Counted from the stretch's first letter, positions 1-7,353 are shown. The stretch: DNA of 16,296 bases from Yes71-27 sp040758635 (GCA_040758635.1 JBFLVI010000046.1:1-16296); one strand, 5' to 3'. Notes: generated by a model not told the origin, from the letters alone. Program-made: numbers and translations.

Positions 1-70
1 TGGGGATGGGACTTGAACCCACAACCTGCTGATTACAAGTCAGCCGCTCTGCCGGTTGAGCTACCCCAGC
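1..70 (-). tRNA. tRNA-Thr (anticodon UGU), 3' end cut by window edge
   Basis: Reading the minus strand from 70, the 5' acceptor strand GCTGGGG is followed by a D-arm, an anticodon arm with stem GCTGA/TCAGC and loop CTTGTAA (anticodon TGT, threonine), and a T-arm with loop TTCAAGT. The 3' acceptor strand reads CCCCA at the window edge. The missing GC, discriminator base and CCA lie outside, so the gene is partial. It has its own promoter about 12 bases upstream and follows sigH after a strong terminator. In related genomes rpmG-secE-nusG usually come next, but that part is not in the window. Confidence 0.95.
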
Positions 71-81
71 GCCGCTTTTAC

Positions 82-110
82 ATTATAGAACACCCGGTTT
101 TCTCCGTCAA
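82..110 (-). promoter_or_regulatory. Sigma-A-type promoter of tRNA-Thr
   Basis: On the minus strand the -35 is TTGACG (105-110) and the -10 is TATAAT (82-87), separated by exactly 17 bases. Transcription would start close to the 5' end of the tRNA at 70. An inverted repeat (99-106 with 113-120) covers the -35 element and could fold or bind a regulator. Confidence 0.85.
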
Positions 111-120
111 GGCGGAGAAA
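99..120. repeat. 8-bp inverted repeat over the tRNA-Thr -35 box
   Basis: TTTCTCCG (99-106) and CGGAGAAA (113-120) are perfect reverse complements separated by six bases. The left arm shares two bases with the -35 element and the loop holds the rest. It has no T-run, so it is not a convincing terminator. An operator or chance are both possible. Confidence 0.5.
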
Positions 121-140
121 GCCCGGCCCAAACCAGCGGC

Positions 141-168
141 AAAAAAATTTAAGGGGCTGCAGCCCCTT
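141..168 (-). terminator. Rho-independent terminator after sigH
   Basis: On the minus strand the self-complementary AAGGGGCTGCAGCCCCTT (151-168) is followed by AAATTTTTTT (141-150). It lies 25 bases past the sigH stop codon and separates sigH from the tRNA-Thr promoter. Confidence 0.92.
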
Positions 169-193
169 GATTTTCGAACCCCTGAAACTGCGT

Positions 194-841
194 TCAGTTG
201 TCGCGTTTTTCAAGGTAGCGTTCCAGCTTCCGCTTCACCCGCTGGAGGGCGTTGTCGATCGATTTAACGTGCCGCTTCAGGTCCTCGGCAATCTCCTGAT
301 AAGATTTCCCGTCAAGGTAAGAGATCAAAACCTTCCACTCCAAAGCACTGAGCAGTTCACCAATCTTGCCCTCGATATGATCAAACTCCTCCCGGCTGAT
401 GATCAACTCTTCCGGGTCGGCAAGCCGGGCACCGGAAACAACGTCCAACAGCGTTCGGTCGGAGTCCTCGTCGTAAATCGGCTTGTTCAGAGAAACGTAG
501 GAATTCAGCGGGATGTGCTTCTGCCGGGTGGCCGTCTTAATCGCGGTGATGATCTGCCGCGTGATGCACAGTTCGGCAAAAGCCCGGAAAGACGAGAGTT
601 TGTCCAAACGAAAATCACGGATGGCCTTGTAAAGACCAATCATTCCTTCTTGGATGATGTCTTCCCGGTCGGCACCGATGAGGAAATAGGACCGGGCTTT
701 CGCCCGCACGAAGTTTCGATATTTATTAATCAGATACTCCTGGGCCTCAATATCGCCCTCCCTGGCACATTCTACGACCTCTTCGTCCTGCATTACGTCA
801 TACGCTGGGCCAACCTGCCGGTTCAAGCTGCTGAGGCTCAA
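194..841 (-). CDS. sigH: RNA polymerase sigma-H factor (early sporulation sigma)
   Basis: Sigma-70 family factor of the SigH/Spo0H type, which directs RNA polymerase to early-sporulation and transition-state genes. The protein is 215 aa from the chosen start, against about 218 in Bacillus subtilis. Region 2 is almost unchanged from the family (YRNFVRAKARSYFLIGADRE, then DIIQEGMIGLYKAIRDF and ELCITRQIITAIKTATRQKH). Region 4 carries the helix-turn-helix SYQEIAEDLKRHVKSIDNAL. A longer frame opens with GTG at 892, but that codon abuts the -10 element (893-898) and would precede the transcript. TTG at 841 has GGAGG seven bases upstream and gives the family length. The gene follows yacP as in Bacillus, but has its own promoter and terminator. 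Identity is certain; the start is likely. Confidence 0.95.
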   Translation of the reverse strand: MSLSSLNRQVGPAYDVMQDEEVVECAREGDIEAQEYLINKYRNFVRAKARSYFLIGADREDIIQEGMIGLYKAIRDFRLDKLSSFRAFAELCITRQIITAIKTATRQKHIPLNSYVSLNKPIYDEDSDRTLLDVVSGARLADPEELIISREEFDHIEGKIGELLSALEWKVLISYLDGKSYQEIAEDLKRHVKSIDNALQRVKRKLERYLEKRDN

Positions 842-892
842 CCTATCGCCTCCACTTCTTAAATGGGTTGTCCTGCTGCTGCTACTTTTCAC

Positions 893-921
893 ATTATAAC
901 TAACAGATCAACTACCGTCAA
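893..921 (-). promoter_or_regulatory. Sigma-A-type promoter of sigH
   Basis: On the minus strand, -35 TTGACG (916-921), a 17-base spacer and -10 TATAAT (893-898). It sits in the short gap between yacP and sigH. The predicted start near 886 leaves a leader of about 45 bases before the TTG at 841 and rules out the longer GTG start. Confidence 0.85.
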
Positions 922-948
922 GAAGATTTCGCCGCCCCGGCCGGCAAT

Positions 949-1464
949 TCACGTCTCTTGTTTTCCCTGACGCCAGCGCGTCAGAACGGCACGGACGTCG
1001 TCGGCCAGCCGGTTCTCCAGGTAGTCGTCCCCGGGACGAGAACCGTGCGCAACCGTTTGCTGGGATTGCTGCAGGGTCTCGTCAACCTTGGCGGAGAATT
1101 CCTTCGGCGGTACGCGGAGCGCCCCGTGGCCCAACACCAGGCGCTGCTCCGCCGCGTCAGCCGTCACCACAGAAACCTCCCAGTAGTCTGCAAGCCGGGA
1201 AGAAAGCCGTTCGATTACGGTATCCGCCGCTTCCCCCTCCGCGGTAAAAATCACCGTAAGCCCGTCCCGCTGCTCCGCATGCTCTCTCCCGCCCCGAACC
1301 CGGTAGGCGTCGAATACCACTACCACTTTTATACCCGTGAGTGCCGCATACTGGGCCAGACGGTTCAACAGGCGCTCCCGGGCGTGGGCCAGGTCCGCCG
1401 CTTCTTTGATCAGTTCCTGGTGGAAGATCAGGTTGTAACCGTCAACGATTACCAGTTCACGCAT
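949..1464 (-). CDS. yacP: NYN-domain RNA-binding/nuclease protein, YacP family
   Basis: YacP (Rae1 in B. subtilis) is a PIN-like NYN-domain endoribonuclease linked to mRNA cleavage on the ribosome; transfer of that role here is by family. The protein is 171 aa from ATG 1464. The acidic active-site pattern is visible: VDGYN near residue 8, VVVFDAYRV in the middle, then EGEAADTVIERL and VVTADAAEQ. The frame is open to 1524, but ATG 1464 has AGGAAG upstream and places VDGYN at the usual position. The start overlaps the end of rlmB by eight bases, which suggests translational coupling. Order rlmB-yacP-sigH is as in Bacillus. Confidence 0.9.
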   Translation of the reverse strand: MRELVIVDGYNLIFHQELIKEAADLAHARERLLNRLAQYAALTGIKVVVVFDAYRVRGGREHAEQRDGLTVIFTAEGEAADTVIERLSSRLADYWEVSVVTADAAEQRLVLGHGALRVPPKEFSAKVDETLQQSQQTVAHGSRPGDDYLENRLADDVRAVLTRWRQGKQET

Positions 1465-2191
1465 TGGCTTCCTGCCGTTGACGGAAAACCTCGTAGAGGA
1501 CGAGCGCCGCCGCGACGGAAACATTGAGCGACGTCATCTTCCCCGCCATCGGTATCCGGATTAGGAAGTCACACTCCTTCTGCACCGCCCGCCCCAGTCC
1601 GGAATCCTCACCGCCCAGAACTACCGCCACCGGCCCCTTAAGCTCGACGTTCCACAGCACCTCGGGTGCTCCGGCCTCTGCGCCCACGACCCAAAAGCCC
1701 CGCTCCTTCAAGTACCGGAGCGCCCGGCTGATGTTGTTCACGCGGGCTACCGGTACATACTCCGCTGCCCCCGCAGCCGCCTTCAGCGCCTCCGCGGTGA
1801 GCCCGGCAGCCCGCCGCGCCGGGATAAGCACCCCGTCCGCACCCGTCGCGGCCGCCGTGCGCAGGATGGCGCCCAGGTTCCGCGGGTCGGTGACGTGCGC
1901 CAGCACCACCATCAGCGGCGGATCCTTGGCCTTACTCAAGATATCGTCCACGTCCACGTATTCTTTAGCAGCCGGAAAAGCCAGGTACCCCTGGTGGGCC
2001 CCCCCGACGGCAAACCGGTCCAGGACGCGCCTTTCCACCAACTGCACCGGCACGCCGCGGGCCGCCGCCAGGCTCTTGATCTCCTGCAGCACCGGTCCGC
2101 CAAGGCCGCGCGCAATCAAAATCTTATTGAGGGGGCGTCCAGCCCTCAGAGCCTCCCGCACCGGATGACGCCCGTAAAGCACCTCCGCCAA
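1457..2191 (-). CDS. rlmB: 23S rRNA (guanosine-2'-O)-methyltransferase, TrmH/RlmB family
   Basis: SPOUT-class methyltransferase that 2'-O-methylates G2251 (E. coli numbering) in the 23S rRNA peptidyl-transferase region using SAM. It has 244 aa, the family length. The N-terminal substrate-binding part begins LYGRHPVREAL. The three knotted SAM-site motifs are present: DPRNLGAILRTA, VVLGGEDSGL and IPMAGKMTSLNVSVAAAL. The start is TTG, preceded by GGAGGGAAGAAGGA, and an in-frame TAA lies just upstream (2210-2212), so no earlier start is possible. In Bacillus the Mini-III gene mrnC lies between cysS and this gene. Here there is only a 178-base gap. Confidence 0.94.
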   Translation of the reverse strand: MAEVLYGRHPVREALRAGRPLNKILIARGLGGPVLQEIKSLAAARGVPVQLVERRVLDRFAVGGAHQGYLAFPAAKEYVDVDDILSKAKDPPLMVVLAHVTDPRNLGAILRTAAATGADGVLIPARRAAGLTAEALKAAAGAAEYVPVARVNNISRALRYLKERGFWVVGAEAGAPEVLWNVELKGPVAVVLGGEDSGLGRAVQKECDFLIRIPMAGKMTSLNVSVAAALVLYEVFRQRQEANA

Positions 2192-2369
2192 TCCTTCTTC
2201 CCTCCGGCCTTACTTCCTCCGCACCTTTTCCGCCCGGCCGCGGCACCCGCGCACATCGTCACGTTACCGCAGACAAAGCGGGCGCGTTCATGAAAAAACT
2301 GAATCCCGTCTCCTGTCTCCCCACTTCAGGCTTCTGACCCCCGAATGCCGGATGCACAATCCTGACTCC
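2192..2369. other. cysS-rlmB intergenic spacer without a gene
   Basis: No credible ORF and no part of mrnC is visible. The half nearest cysS reads, on the minus strand, as a purine-rich series of degenerate short units (GGAGTCAG, GGGGTCAG, GGAGACAGGAGACGGG). The half nearest rlmB is very G+C-rich and contains the rlmB ribosome-binding site. No clear promoter or terminator was recognised. Confidence 0.6.
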
Positions 2370-3803
2370 TCAGCCTCGTTTCCACCGTACCCCTTCCGGC
2401 GTATCCTCTAACAGGATGCCCATCTCCTTCAGCCCTTCGCGGATGCGGTCCGCCGTAGCCCAGTCTTTCTTCCGCCGCGCCTCCTGGCGCACCGCGATCA
2501 AGAGGTCCAGCAGCCGGGTTGCCAGGCCGTCCTCCCTGGCACCCGCACCGAATACCGGTTTTCCTGCCGCTTCCGGAAAAATCCCCAGCACCCGGTTGAA
2601 GCCGCAGAAGATCTCCGCCGCCTGCTCGAGCGCCTTTTTCGGCGGCAGCGGCGTCAGGTGGACCGCGGCATTGATCTCCCGGACCAGGTCAAAGTAGCAG
2701 GCCAAGCCGCGGGCGGTGTTGAAATCGTCGTCCATTGCCGCCCGGAACTCCGCCTCCAGAACGATCAAACGCTCGGACAGCGCACCGGCGCCGCCCGGGC
2801 CCGAAGGGGCCTTCTCCAGCGCTTCCTCCAACAGCCGGTAACAGGTCTCGAGCCGCTCCGCGCTCCGGGCGGCGGCCTCAAGGTACTCCGGCGCGTAATC
2901 GAGCGGGCTCCGGTAGTGCGTTCCGATCAAAAACAGCCGCACCGCAGGCGCCGGATAGCGCTCCAGCACCTCCCGGACCAGGAAGACGTTGCCGATGGAC
3001 TTCGACATTTTCTCCTGCCGCACGGTGATGAAACCGTTGTGGAGCCAGTAGCGGGCGAACGGCTTGCCGGTGGCCGCCTCCGACTGGGCGATCTCGTTCT
3101 CGTGGTGCGGGAAAATCAGGTCTGCCCCGCCCCCGTGAACGTCGAAACTCACGCCGAGGTACTTCAAAGCCATGGCCGAACACTCGATGTGCCACCCGGG
3201 CCGCCCTTCGCCCCAGGGGCTCGGCCAGGAAGGCTCGCCCGGTTTCGCGGCCTTCCAGAGCGCAAAATCCAGCGGGTCCCGTTTGTGCGCCCCGGGTTCG
3301 ACCCGGGCTCCGGCCAGCATCTCGTCGAGCTGGCGCCCGGAGAGCTTGCCGTACTCCGGAAAGCGCCGCACGGCGAAGTAAACGTCTCCGCCGGCCGCAT
3401 AGGCGTATCCTTTAGTGACCAGCGTTTCGATCAACGCGATGATTTCCGGGATGTGTTCCGAAACCTTGGGGTGAACGTCGGCCCGCCGCACGTTCAGCCG
3501 GTCGGCGTCCTCGAAATAGGCGGCGGTGTACTTTGCCGCCAGGTCCTGCGGAGACATTCCCTCCTCTTGAGCCCGGTTGATGATCTTGTCGTCAACGTCT
3601 GTGAAGTTCTGGACGAAAAACACCTCAAACCCGCGGTACTCCAGGTACCGCCGGATGGTATCGAAAACCACGAGCGCCCTGGCGTTCCCCAGGTGGATGT
3701 AGTTGTAGGTGGTCGGGCCGCAGACGTACATCTGCACTCGCCCTGGCTCCCGGGTGTGAAACGCTTCCTTTTTCCTGGTCAGGGTGTTGTAAACCGTTAG
3801 CAA
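2370..3803 (-). CDS. cysS: Cysteinyl-tRNA synthetase
   Basis: Class I aminoacyl-tRNA synthetase that charges tRNA-Cys in the cytoplasm. From the chosen start it is 477 aa, a normal length. The HIGH motif is HLGN (37-40) and the KMSKS motif is KMSKSIGN (265-272). The zinc ligands match the family: C28, C208, H233 and E237 (HHENE). The frame is open to ATG 3929, but those extra 42 residues do not look like CysRS. The TTG at 3803 gives the typical opening LTVYNTLTRKKE and has AAGGTAAGG just upstream. It follows cysE, so cysteine synthesis and charging are neighbours, as in Bacillus. No T-box leader is recognisable before cysS or cysE. Confidence 0.95.
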   Translation of the reverse strand: MLTVYNTLTRKKEAFHTREPGRVQMYVCGPTTYNYIHLGNARALVVFDTIRRYLEYRGFEVFFVQNFTDVDDKIINRAQEEGMSPQDLAAKYTAAYFEDADRLNVRRADVHPKVSEHIPEIIALIETLVTKGYAYAAGGDVYFAVRRFPEYGKLSGRQLDEMLAGARVEPGAHKRDPLDFALWKAAKPGEPSWPSPWGEGRPGWHIECSAMALKYLGVSFDVHGGGADLIFPHHENEIAQSEAATGKPFARYWLHNGFITVRQEKMSKSIGNVFLVREVLERYPAPAVRLFLIGTHYRSPLDYAPEYLEAAARSAERLETCYRLLEEALEKAPSGPGGAGALSERLIVLEAEFRAAMDDDFNTARGLACYFDLVREINAAVHLTPLPPKKALEQAAEIFCGFNRVLGIFPEAAGKPVFGAGAREDGLATRLLDLLIAVRQEARRKKDWATADRIREGLKEMGILLEDTPEGVRWKRG

Positions 3804-3817
3804 GGCCCTTACCTTTC

Positions 3818-3943
3818 TCACCAAATAAACAATACGCCCCACAGAATTCTGACGCCTATCCGCCAACCCGCCTGGCGGCAAAGCAAAGGCTCCGGAAAAC
3901 TCGAATCTTTCGAAAGCGCCGAGTGCCATCTCCCGGCGGCCAC
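3818..3943 (-). CDS. Possible 41-aa leader ORF before cysS
   Basis: On the minus strand AAGGAGG (3954-3960), the strongest ribosome-binding sequence in the cysE-cysS gap, is followed ten bases later by GTG opening a 41-codon frame. The stop TGA lies 14 bases before the cysS TTG. The ribosome-binding sequence is in the loop of a hairpin (GCAGGC/GCCTGC), so access could be controlled. The peptide has one cysteine and a hydrophobic C-terminal segment (VRILWGVLFIW). No family is recognised. It could be a leader peptide coupling translation into cysS, or chance. Confidence 0.25.
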   Translation of the reverse strand: MAAGRWHSALSKDSSFPEPLLCRQAGWRIGVRILWGVLFIW

Positions 3944-4001
3944 GGCCGGCAGGCCTCCTTGACAGCCTGCAGCGTCAACGGCATACGGGCACGTGTACAC
4001 T

Positions 4002-4685
4002 TTACTGCGGGCGGCTTTGAACACCGGCCGCATCCCCGTTCAGCTTTGCTTCCAGTTCGTGCAACCGGTTTTTCAAGCCCACAATTTCCTCTTCGAATCT
4101 GTTCAGGACGTCCGCCACCGGGTCGGGCAAAAGGTCGTGCCGGAGGTCAACCGCCGGACGCACCCGCTGTCCCTCCCGGACAACAACCTTACCGGGCACC
4201 CCAACCACCGTGCAGTCGGGCGGCACCGGCTTCAAAACCACGGAACCGGCCCCGATCTTCGAGTTGTCTCCCACCGTAAAGGAGCCCAGGATCTTGGCGC
4301 CGGCGCTGATCACCACGTTGTTGCCGATCGTCGGGTGGCGTTTCCCCTTCTCCTTCCCGGTTCCACCGAGGGTTACGCCCTGGTAAAGGGTGACGTTATC
4401 CCCGATCTCGGCCGTTTCACCGATGACGACCCCCGCACCGTGGTCAATAAAGAAACCCCTGCCGATTTTCGCGCCGGGGTGAATTTCGATCCCGGTGAGG
4501 AACCGCGCCAGGTGGGAAACGAGCCGGGCCAGCAAAAAGAACTGTCGCCGATAAAGACGGTGGGCAAGGCGGTGGAACCAGACGGCGTGCAATCCCGGGT
4601 AGCAAAGGAGCACCTCCAGCACGTTCTTCGCCGCCGGATCGCGCTCGAAAACCACCCTGACATCCTCCTTCAACCGCTCGAACAC
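4002..4685 (-). CDS. cysE: Serine O-acetyltransferase
   Basis: Transfers acetyl from acetyl-CoA to L-serine, giving O-acetylserine, the first step of cysteine synthesis. The protein is 227 aa. It has an N-terminal helical part (VLLCYPGLHAVWFHRLAHRL) and a left-handed beta-helix of hexapeptide repeats (about 65-165). The catalytic-type D81-H82 pair lies in FIDHGAGVVIGETAEIGDNV and a second histidine, H117, in KRHPTIGNNVVISAGA. The C-terminal tail is partly helical/coiled (about 185-215). The start is GTG, preceded by GGGAGGGAG. A promoter lies just upstream, so cysE-cysS can be expressed apart from yacL-ispDF. Confidence 0.95.
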   Translation of the reverse strand: MFERLKEDVRVVFERDPAAKNVLEVLLCYPGLHAVWFHRLAHRLYRRQFFLLARLVSHLARFLTGIEIHPGAKIGRGFFIDHGAGVVIGETAEIGDNVTLYQGVTLGGTGKEKGKRHPTIGNNVVISAGAKILGSFTVGDNSKIGAGSVVLKPVPPDCTVVGVPGKVVVREGQRVRPAVDLRHDLLPDPVADVLNRFEEEIVGLKNRLHELEAKLNGDAAGVQSRPQ

Positions 4686-4708
4686 CGTCTCCCTCCCGTA
4701 CAGAACTA

Positions 4709-4737
4709 ATTATAGCACCCGGCGGCAACCTGAACAA
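4709..4737 (-). promoter_or_regulatory. Sigma-A-type promoter of cysE-cysS
   Basis: On the minus strand, -35 TTGTTC (4732-4737), a 17-base spacer and -10 TATAAT (4709-4714), in the 80-base gap between ispDF and cysE. The start would fall about 15-20 bases before the cysE GTG, leaving a very short leader with no room for a T-box riboswitch downstream of it. Confidence 0.75.
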
Positions 4738-4765
4738 CGGCTAATCTTCCGCCCTGTGCTCGAGG

Positions 4766-5932
4766 CTAAAGTCGCCCCAAAAGCGCTACAGCGTAAGCGG
4801 CAATGCCCTCTTCCCGCCCGGTGAAACCCAGTCTCTCGGTGGTCGTTGCCTTGACGTTGACAAGCGAAACCGGGATCCCGAGGACCTGCGCGAGATTCGC
4901 CGCCATCTGGGGGATGAAGGGTGCGAGGCGCGGTTGCTGCGCCACCACCGTCGCGTCCACGTTCGCCACCCCGAAGCCCTGCGCGGTAATCATTTCGGAA
5001 ACCCGGGAGAGGAGTTCCAGGCTCGAAATCCCCCGGTAACGCTCGTCGGCCGGCGGGAAGTGGTGCCCGATATCCCTTGCTCCCGCCGCCCCGAGCAGGG
5101 CATCCATCACCGCGTGAGAGAGGACGTCAGCATCGGAATGACCTGCCAGGCCCTTCTCCCAAGGCACGGCGACCCCGCCCAGGATCAGGGGTCTTCCCGG
5201 TGCAAGGCGGTGGACGTCGTACCCGAAACCGACCCGCAGCGGCATCCCTTCGCCGAGCAGCGCCCGCGCCACCGTGAAATCCTCCGGCGTCGTCAGCTTG
5301 ATGTTCTCGTACCCCCCGAAAACCAGCTTTACCGGAAGCCCCTGACGTTCCACCAGCACCGCGTCGTCCGTGCCGTAAAAACCATCCTGCTGCGCTTTGA
5401 GGTGCGCGGCGTGCAGCACCTCGAAGCGGAAGGCCTGGGGCGTCTGCGCCAGGTAGATATCCTCCCGGGGCAGGGTCCTGGTAACAAAACCTGCAGCATC
5501 GGCCTGCTTCAAGGTGTCCTTCACCGGCACAGCAACCACCGCCGCCCCCCAGGAAACCGCCGCCGCAACGGCTGCCTCGATGTACTCGGGCCGAACCAGG
5601 GGGCGCACACCGTCGTGAACGACCACGATCTCCGGCGGCCGCGGAAAAGAACCCAGGCCCTTCCATACTGAGTCCTGCCGGTGGCGCCCCCCGGCAACAA
5701 CCGCCGCCACCTTCCGGTACCCCCCCGGCTCCACTATTTCCCGCCGGCAGTAGTCCTCTTCGCCCGGCGGAACCACCAGCACCACGCTGCCGATCGCCGC
5801 AACCCCTTCAAAAACGTTGAGCGCCCGGCTGATGACCGGAAGGCCCCCCAACAGGCGGAATTGCTTCCTGGGGCCATCCCCCATCCGGACGCTCTGTCCC
5901 GCAGCAACCAGTACCGCTCCGGCCTCAGCCAA
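4766..5932 (-). CDS. ispDF: Bifunctional IspD-IspF: MEP cytidylyltransferase / MECDP synthase
   Basis: Two enzymes of the non-mevalonate isoprenoid pathway in one 388-aa frame. The N-terminal IspD half (about 1-228) makes CDP-methylerythritol from MEP and CTP. It shows the nucleotide loop VLVAAGQSVRMG with basic K23, then VVHDGVRPLV and QTPQAFR. The C-terminal IspF half (from about 231) closes the cyclic diphosphate. It has metal ligands D239 and H241 in GYDVHRL and H273 in SDADVLSHAVMDALLGA, plus NVKATTTERLGFTGR near the end. No stop separates the halves and the linker is only a few residues. ATG 5245 is the only obvious internal start, and its AAGGG abuts the codon, a poor spacing. The gene starts with TTG overlapping the yacL stop (TTGGCTGA), implying coupling. 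IspE would still be needed for the step in between. Confidence 0.95.
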   Translation of the reverse strand: MAEAGAVLVAAGQSVRMGDGPRKQFRLLGGLPVISRALNVFEGVAAIGSVVLVVPPGEEDYCRREIVEPGGYRKVAAVVAGGRHRQDSVWKGLGSFPRPPEIVVVHDGVRPLVRPEYIEAAVAAAVSWGAAVVAVPVKDTLKQADAAGFVTRTLPREDIYLAQTPQAFRFEVLHAAHLKAQQDGFYGTDDAVLVERQGLPVKLVFGGYENIKLTTPEDFTVARALLGEGMPLRVGFGYDVHRLAPGRPLILGGVAVPWEKGLAGHSDADVLSHAVMDALLGAAGARDIGHHFPPADERYRGISSLELLSRVSEMITAQGFGVANVDATVVAQQPRLAPFIPQMAANLAQVLGIPVSLVNVKATTTERLGFTGREEGIAAYAVALLGRL

Positions 5933-7046
5933 CCGCGTTCACCCCGTTGAGCTTGCTCTCGCCGGATTCCTCCGGGACGGCTTTCGGCCTGGCAAAAATC
6001 ATTCTTCCGGCGGGGGTCTGGAGCACGCTGGTCACCGCGACCCGCACCGTACGACCGATATATCTCTTTCCGTTATCCACCACGATCATCGTGCCGTCGT
6101 CCAGGTAGGCCACGCCCTGGCCGGCCTCTTTCCCGTCCCGGATTATCTGAACCACCATCTCTTCGCCGGGCAGGACGATCGGCCGTAAGGCGTTGGCCAG
6201 TTCATTCACGTTCAGTACCCTGGCGCCCTGCAACTCCGCCACCTTGTTCAGGTTGAAGTCGGTGGTGATGATCTTGGCCCCCGTTTTCTTTGCCAACTGA
6301 ATCAGTTTAGCATCCACTTCCGGAATATCCGCAAGGTCCGCGATGTTTTCGTACACCTGAACCTTGACCTTCGCTTCCTTTCGAATCTGGTTCAAAATGT
6401 CCAAACCCCGCCGCCCCCGGTTCCGCTTGAGAATGTCGTTGGAGTCGGCGATGTGCTGGAGTTCCTCAAGTACGAACACCGGTATGAGGAGTGTTCCCTC
6501 GATAAAACCACTGGCACAAAGATCAGCAATCCGCCCGTCAATAATGGCGCTGGTGTCAAGAATCTTAACCGCTCCCGCGCTGCGGTTATCCTTTGACCCC
6601 TTTTCCTTGCCCAGCAGCGGGAATGAGGTGATCAGGTTCCAGAATTCTTCCCGCTTCTTCACACCGCTGATAAAACCGAGATACCCTAAAAAAGCGGTTA
6701 GCCCGAGCCAAACGCCCTTCCCAATCCAGCCCAGGGTACTCAGGATGGTGCCGAACAAATTCGCTACGATCAGACCGATGATCAAACCCAGCACGCCGGC
6801 CAAAAGATCGGTGACCGGCATCCGCTGGAGGTACTGCTCTCCCTTTTTCAGCAGCCAGAGGACGGCGTTAATCAAGCGGGGGGCAAGTAAAATACCTGTT
6901 AACAGTCCTAAAAGTCCGAAAGCGGCCACGATACCGGCAGCCGTTAAGCCGGTAAAAGTAAAAAAACGCAGGCACTTCAGTCCTACAAAAACTCCCCCGG
7001 CTCCGCAACCGAGTACCAAAACAAAAAATACCGCCCTGCGTGCCAA
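5925..7046 (-). CDS. yacL: Membrane-anchored PIN/TRAM-domain protein, YacL family
   Basis: Putative membrane-bound RNase-like protein of unknown physiological role, conserved in Firmicutes. It has 373 aa. The N-terminal third holds about four hydrophobic segments (about 5-25, 33-55, 80-102, 108-128). A PIN domain follows (about 160-290) with acidic residues in the expected motifs: ILDTSAIIDGRI (D164), FVLEELQHIAD, VDAKLIQLA and TTDFNLNKVAE. A C-terminal TRAM domain (about 295-352) suggests RNA binding (GVAYLDDGTMIVVDNGKRYI). The start is TTG with GGGAGGTGG eight bases upstream. It heads a transcription unit with ispDF overlapping its stop by eight bases. Confidence 0.92.
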   Translation of the reverse strand: MARRAVFFVLVLGCGAGGVFVGLKCLRFFTFTGLTAAGIVAAFGLLGLLTGILLAPRLINAVLWLLKKGEQYLQRMPVTDLLAGVLGLIIGLIVANLFGTILSTLGWIGKGVWLGLTAFLGYLGFISGVKKREEFWNLITSFPLLGKEKGSKDNRSAGAVKILDTSAIIDGRIADLCASGFIEGTLLIPVFVLEELQHIADSNDILKRNRGRRGLDILNQIRKEAKVKVQVYENIADLADIPEVDAKLIQLAKKTGAKIITTDFNLNKVAELQGARVLNVNELANALRPIVLPGEEMVVQIIRDGKEAGQGVAYLDDGTMIVVDNGKRYIGRTVRVAVTSVLQTPAGRMIFARPKAVPEESGESKLNGVNAVG

Positions 7047-7095
7047 AATTTACGCCACCTCCCTTCTTGTAGGTAGTTTATTTACTCCTGACCCA

Positions 7096-7124
7096 ATTAT
7101 ACAGCCCGGCACCGGTATCTTCAA
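7096..7124 (-). promoter_or_regulatory. Sigma-A-type promoter of yacL-ispDF
   Basis: On the minus strand, -35 TTGAAG (7119-7124), a 17-base spacer and -10 TATAAT (7096-7101), about 50 bases before the yacL TTG. Two copies of the palindrome ACCGGT (7111-7116 and 7129-7134), 18 bases apart, flank the -35 and could form a hairpin or a protein-binding site. Confidence 0.75.
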
Positions 7125-7353
7125 GGAAACCGGTCTGAAAACTGCCCGGCTTATAACCGGGGCAGGTCAGAAACCAAAAACTTCCGCCGCATTCTCGTAA
7201 AGAATCCGGCTGCAACCCTCCGGCTTCCAACCCGCAATCCAGGGAACCCTGGGTCAAGCCAGGTCCTACCAGCCAAGAAACGGGAAGAGCCCTTTCGTAA
7301 CTCTGCGAAGTCTTTTGCAACCTTGCAAGGGCGGCTATGAAATATTTCTGGTT

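Noticed and set aside
842..892. Longer sigH starting with GTG 892
   Set aside because: The GTG abuts the -10 TATAAT and lies upstream of the predicted transcript start; TTG 841 has a good Shine-Dalgarno and gives the family length.
2658..3800. 380-codon plus-strand open frame
   Set aside because: Antisense to cysS, whose HLGN, KMSKS and zinc-ligand residues leave no doubt; a shadow frame.
3804..3929. 42-residue N-terminal extension of CysS from ATG 3929
   Set aside because: No ribosome-binding site at a usable distance, no resemblance to CysRS, and TTG 3803 gives the standard N-terminus.
4686..4765. T-box riboswitch before cysE
   Set aside because: The gap is only 80 bases, holds a promoter close to the start codon and lacks the conserved GGTGGTACCGCG-type T-box sequence.
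7078..7320. 80-codon minus-strand frame in the carD-yacL gap
   Set aside because: It overlaps the yacL promoter, lacks a clear ribosome-binding site and has no recognisable protein character.
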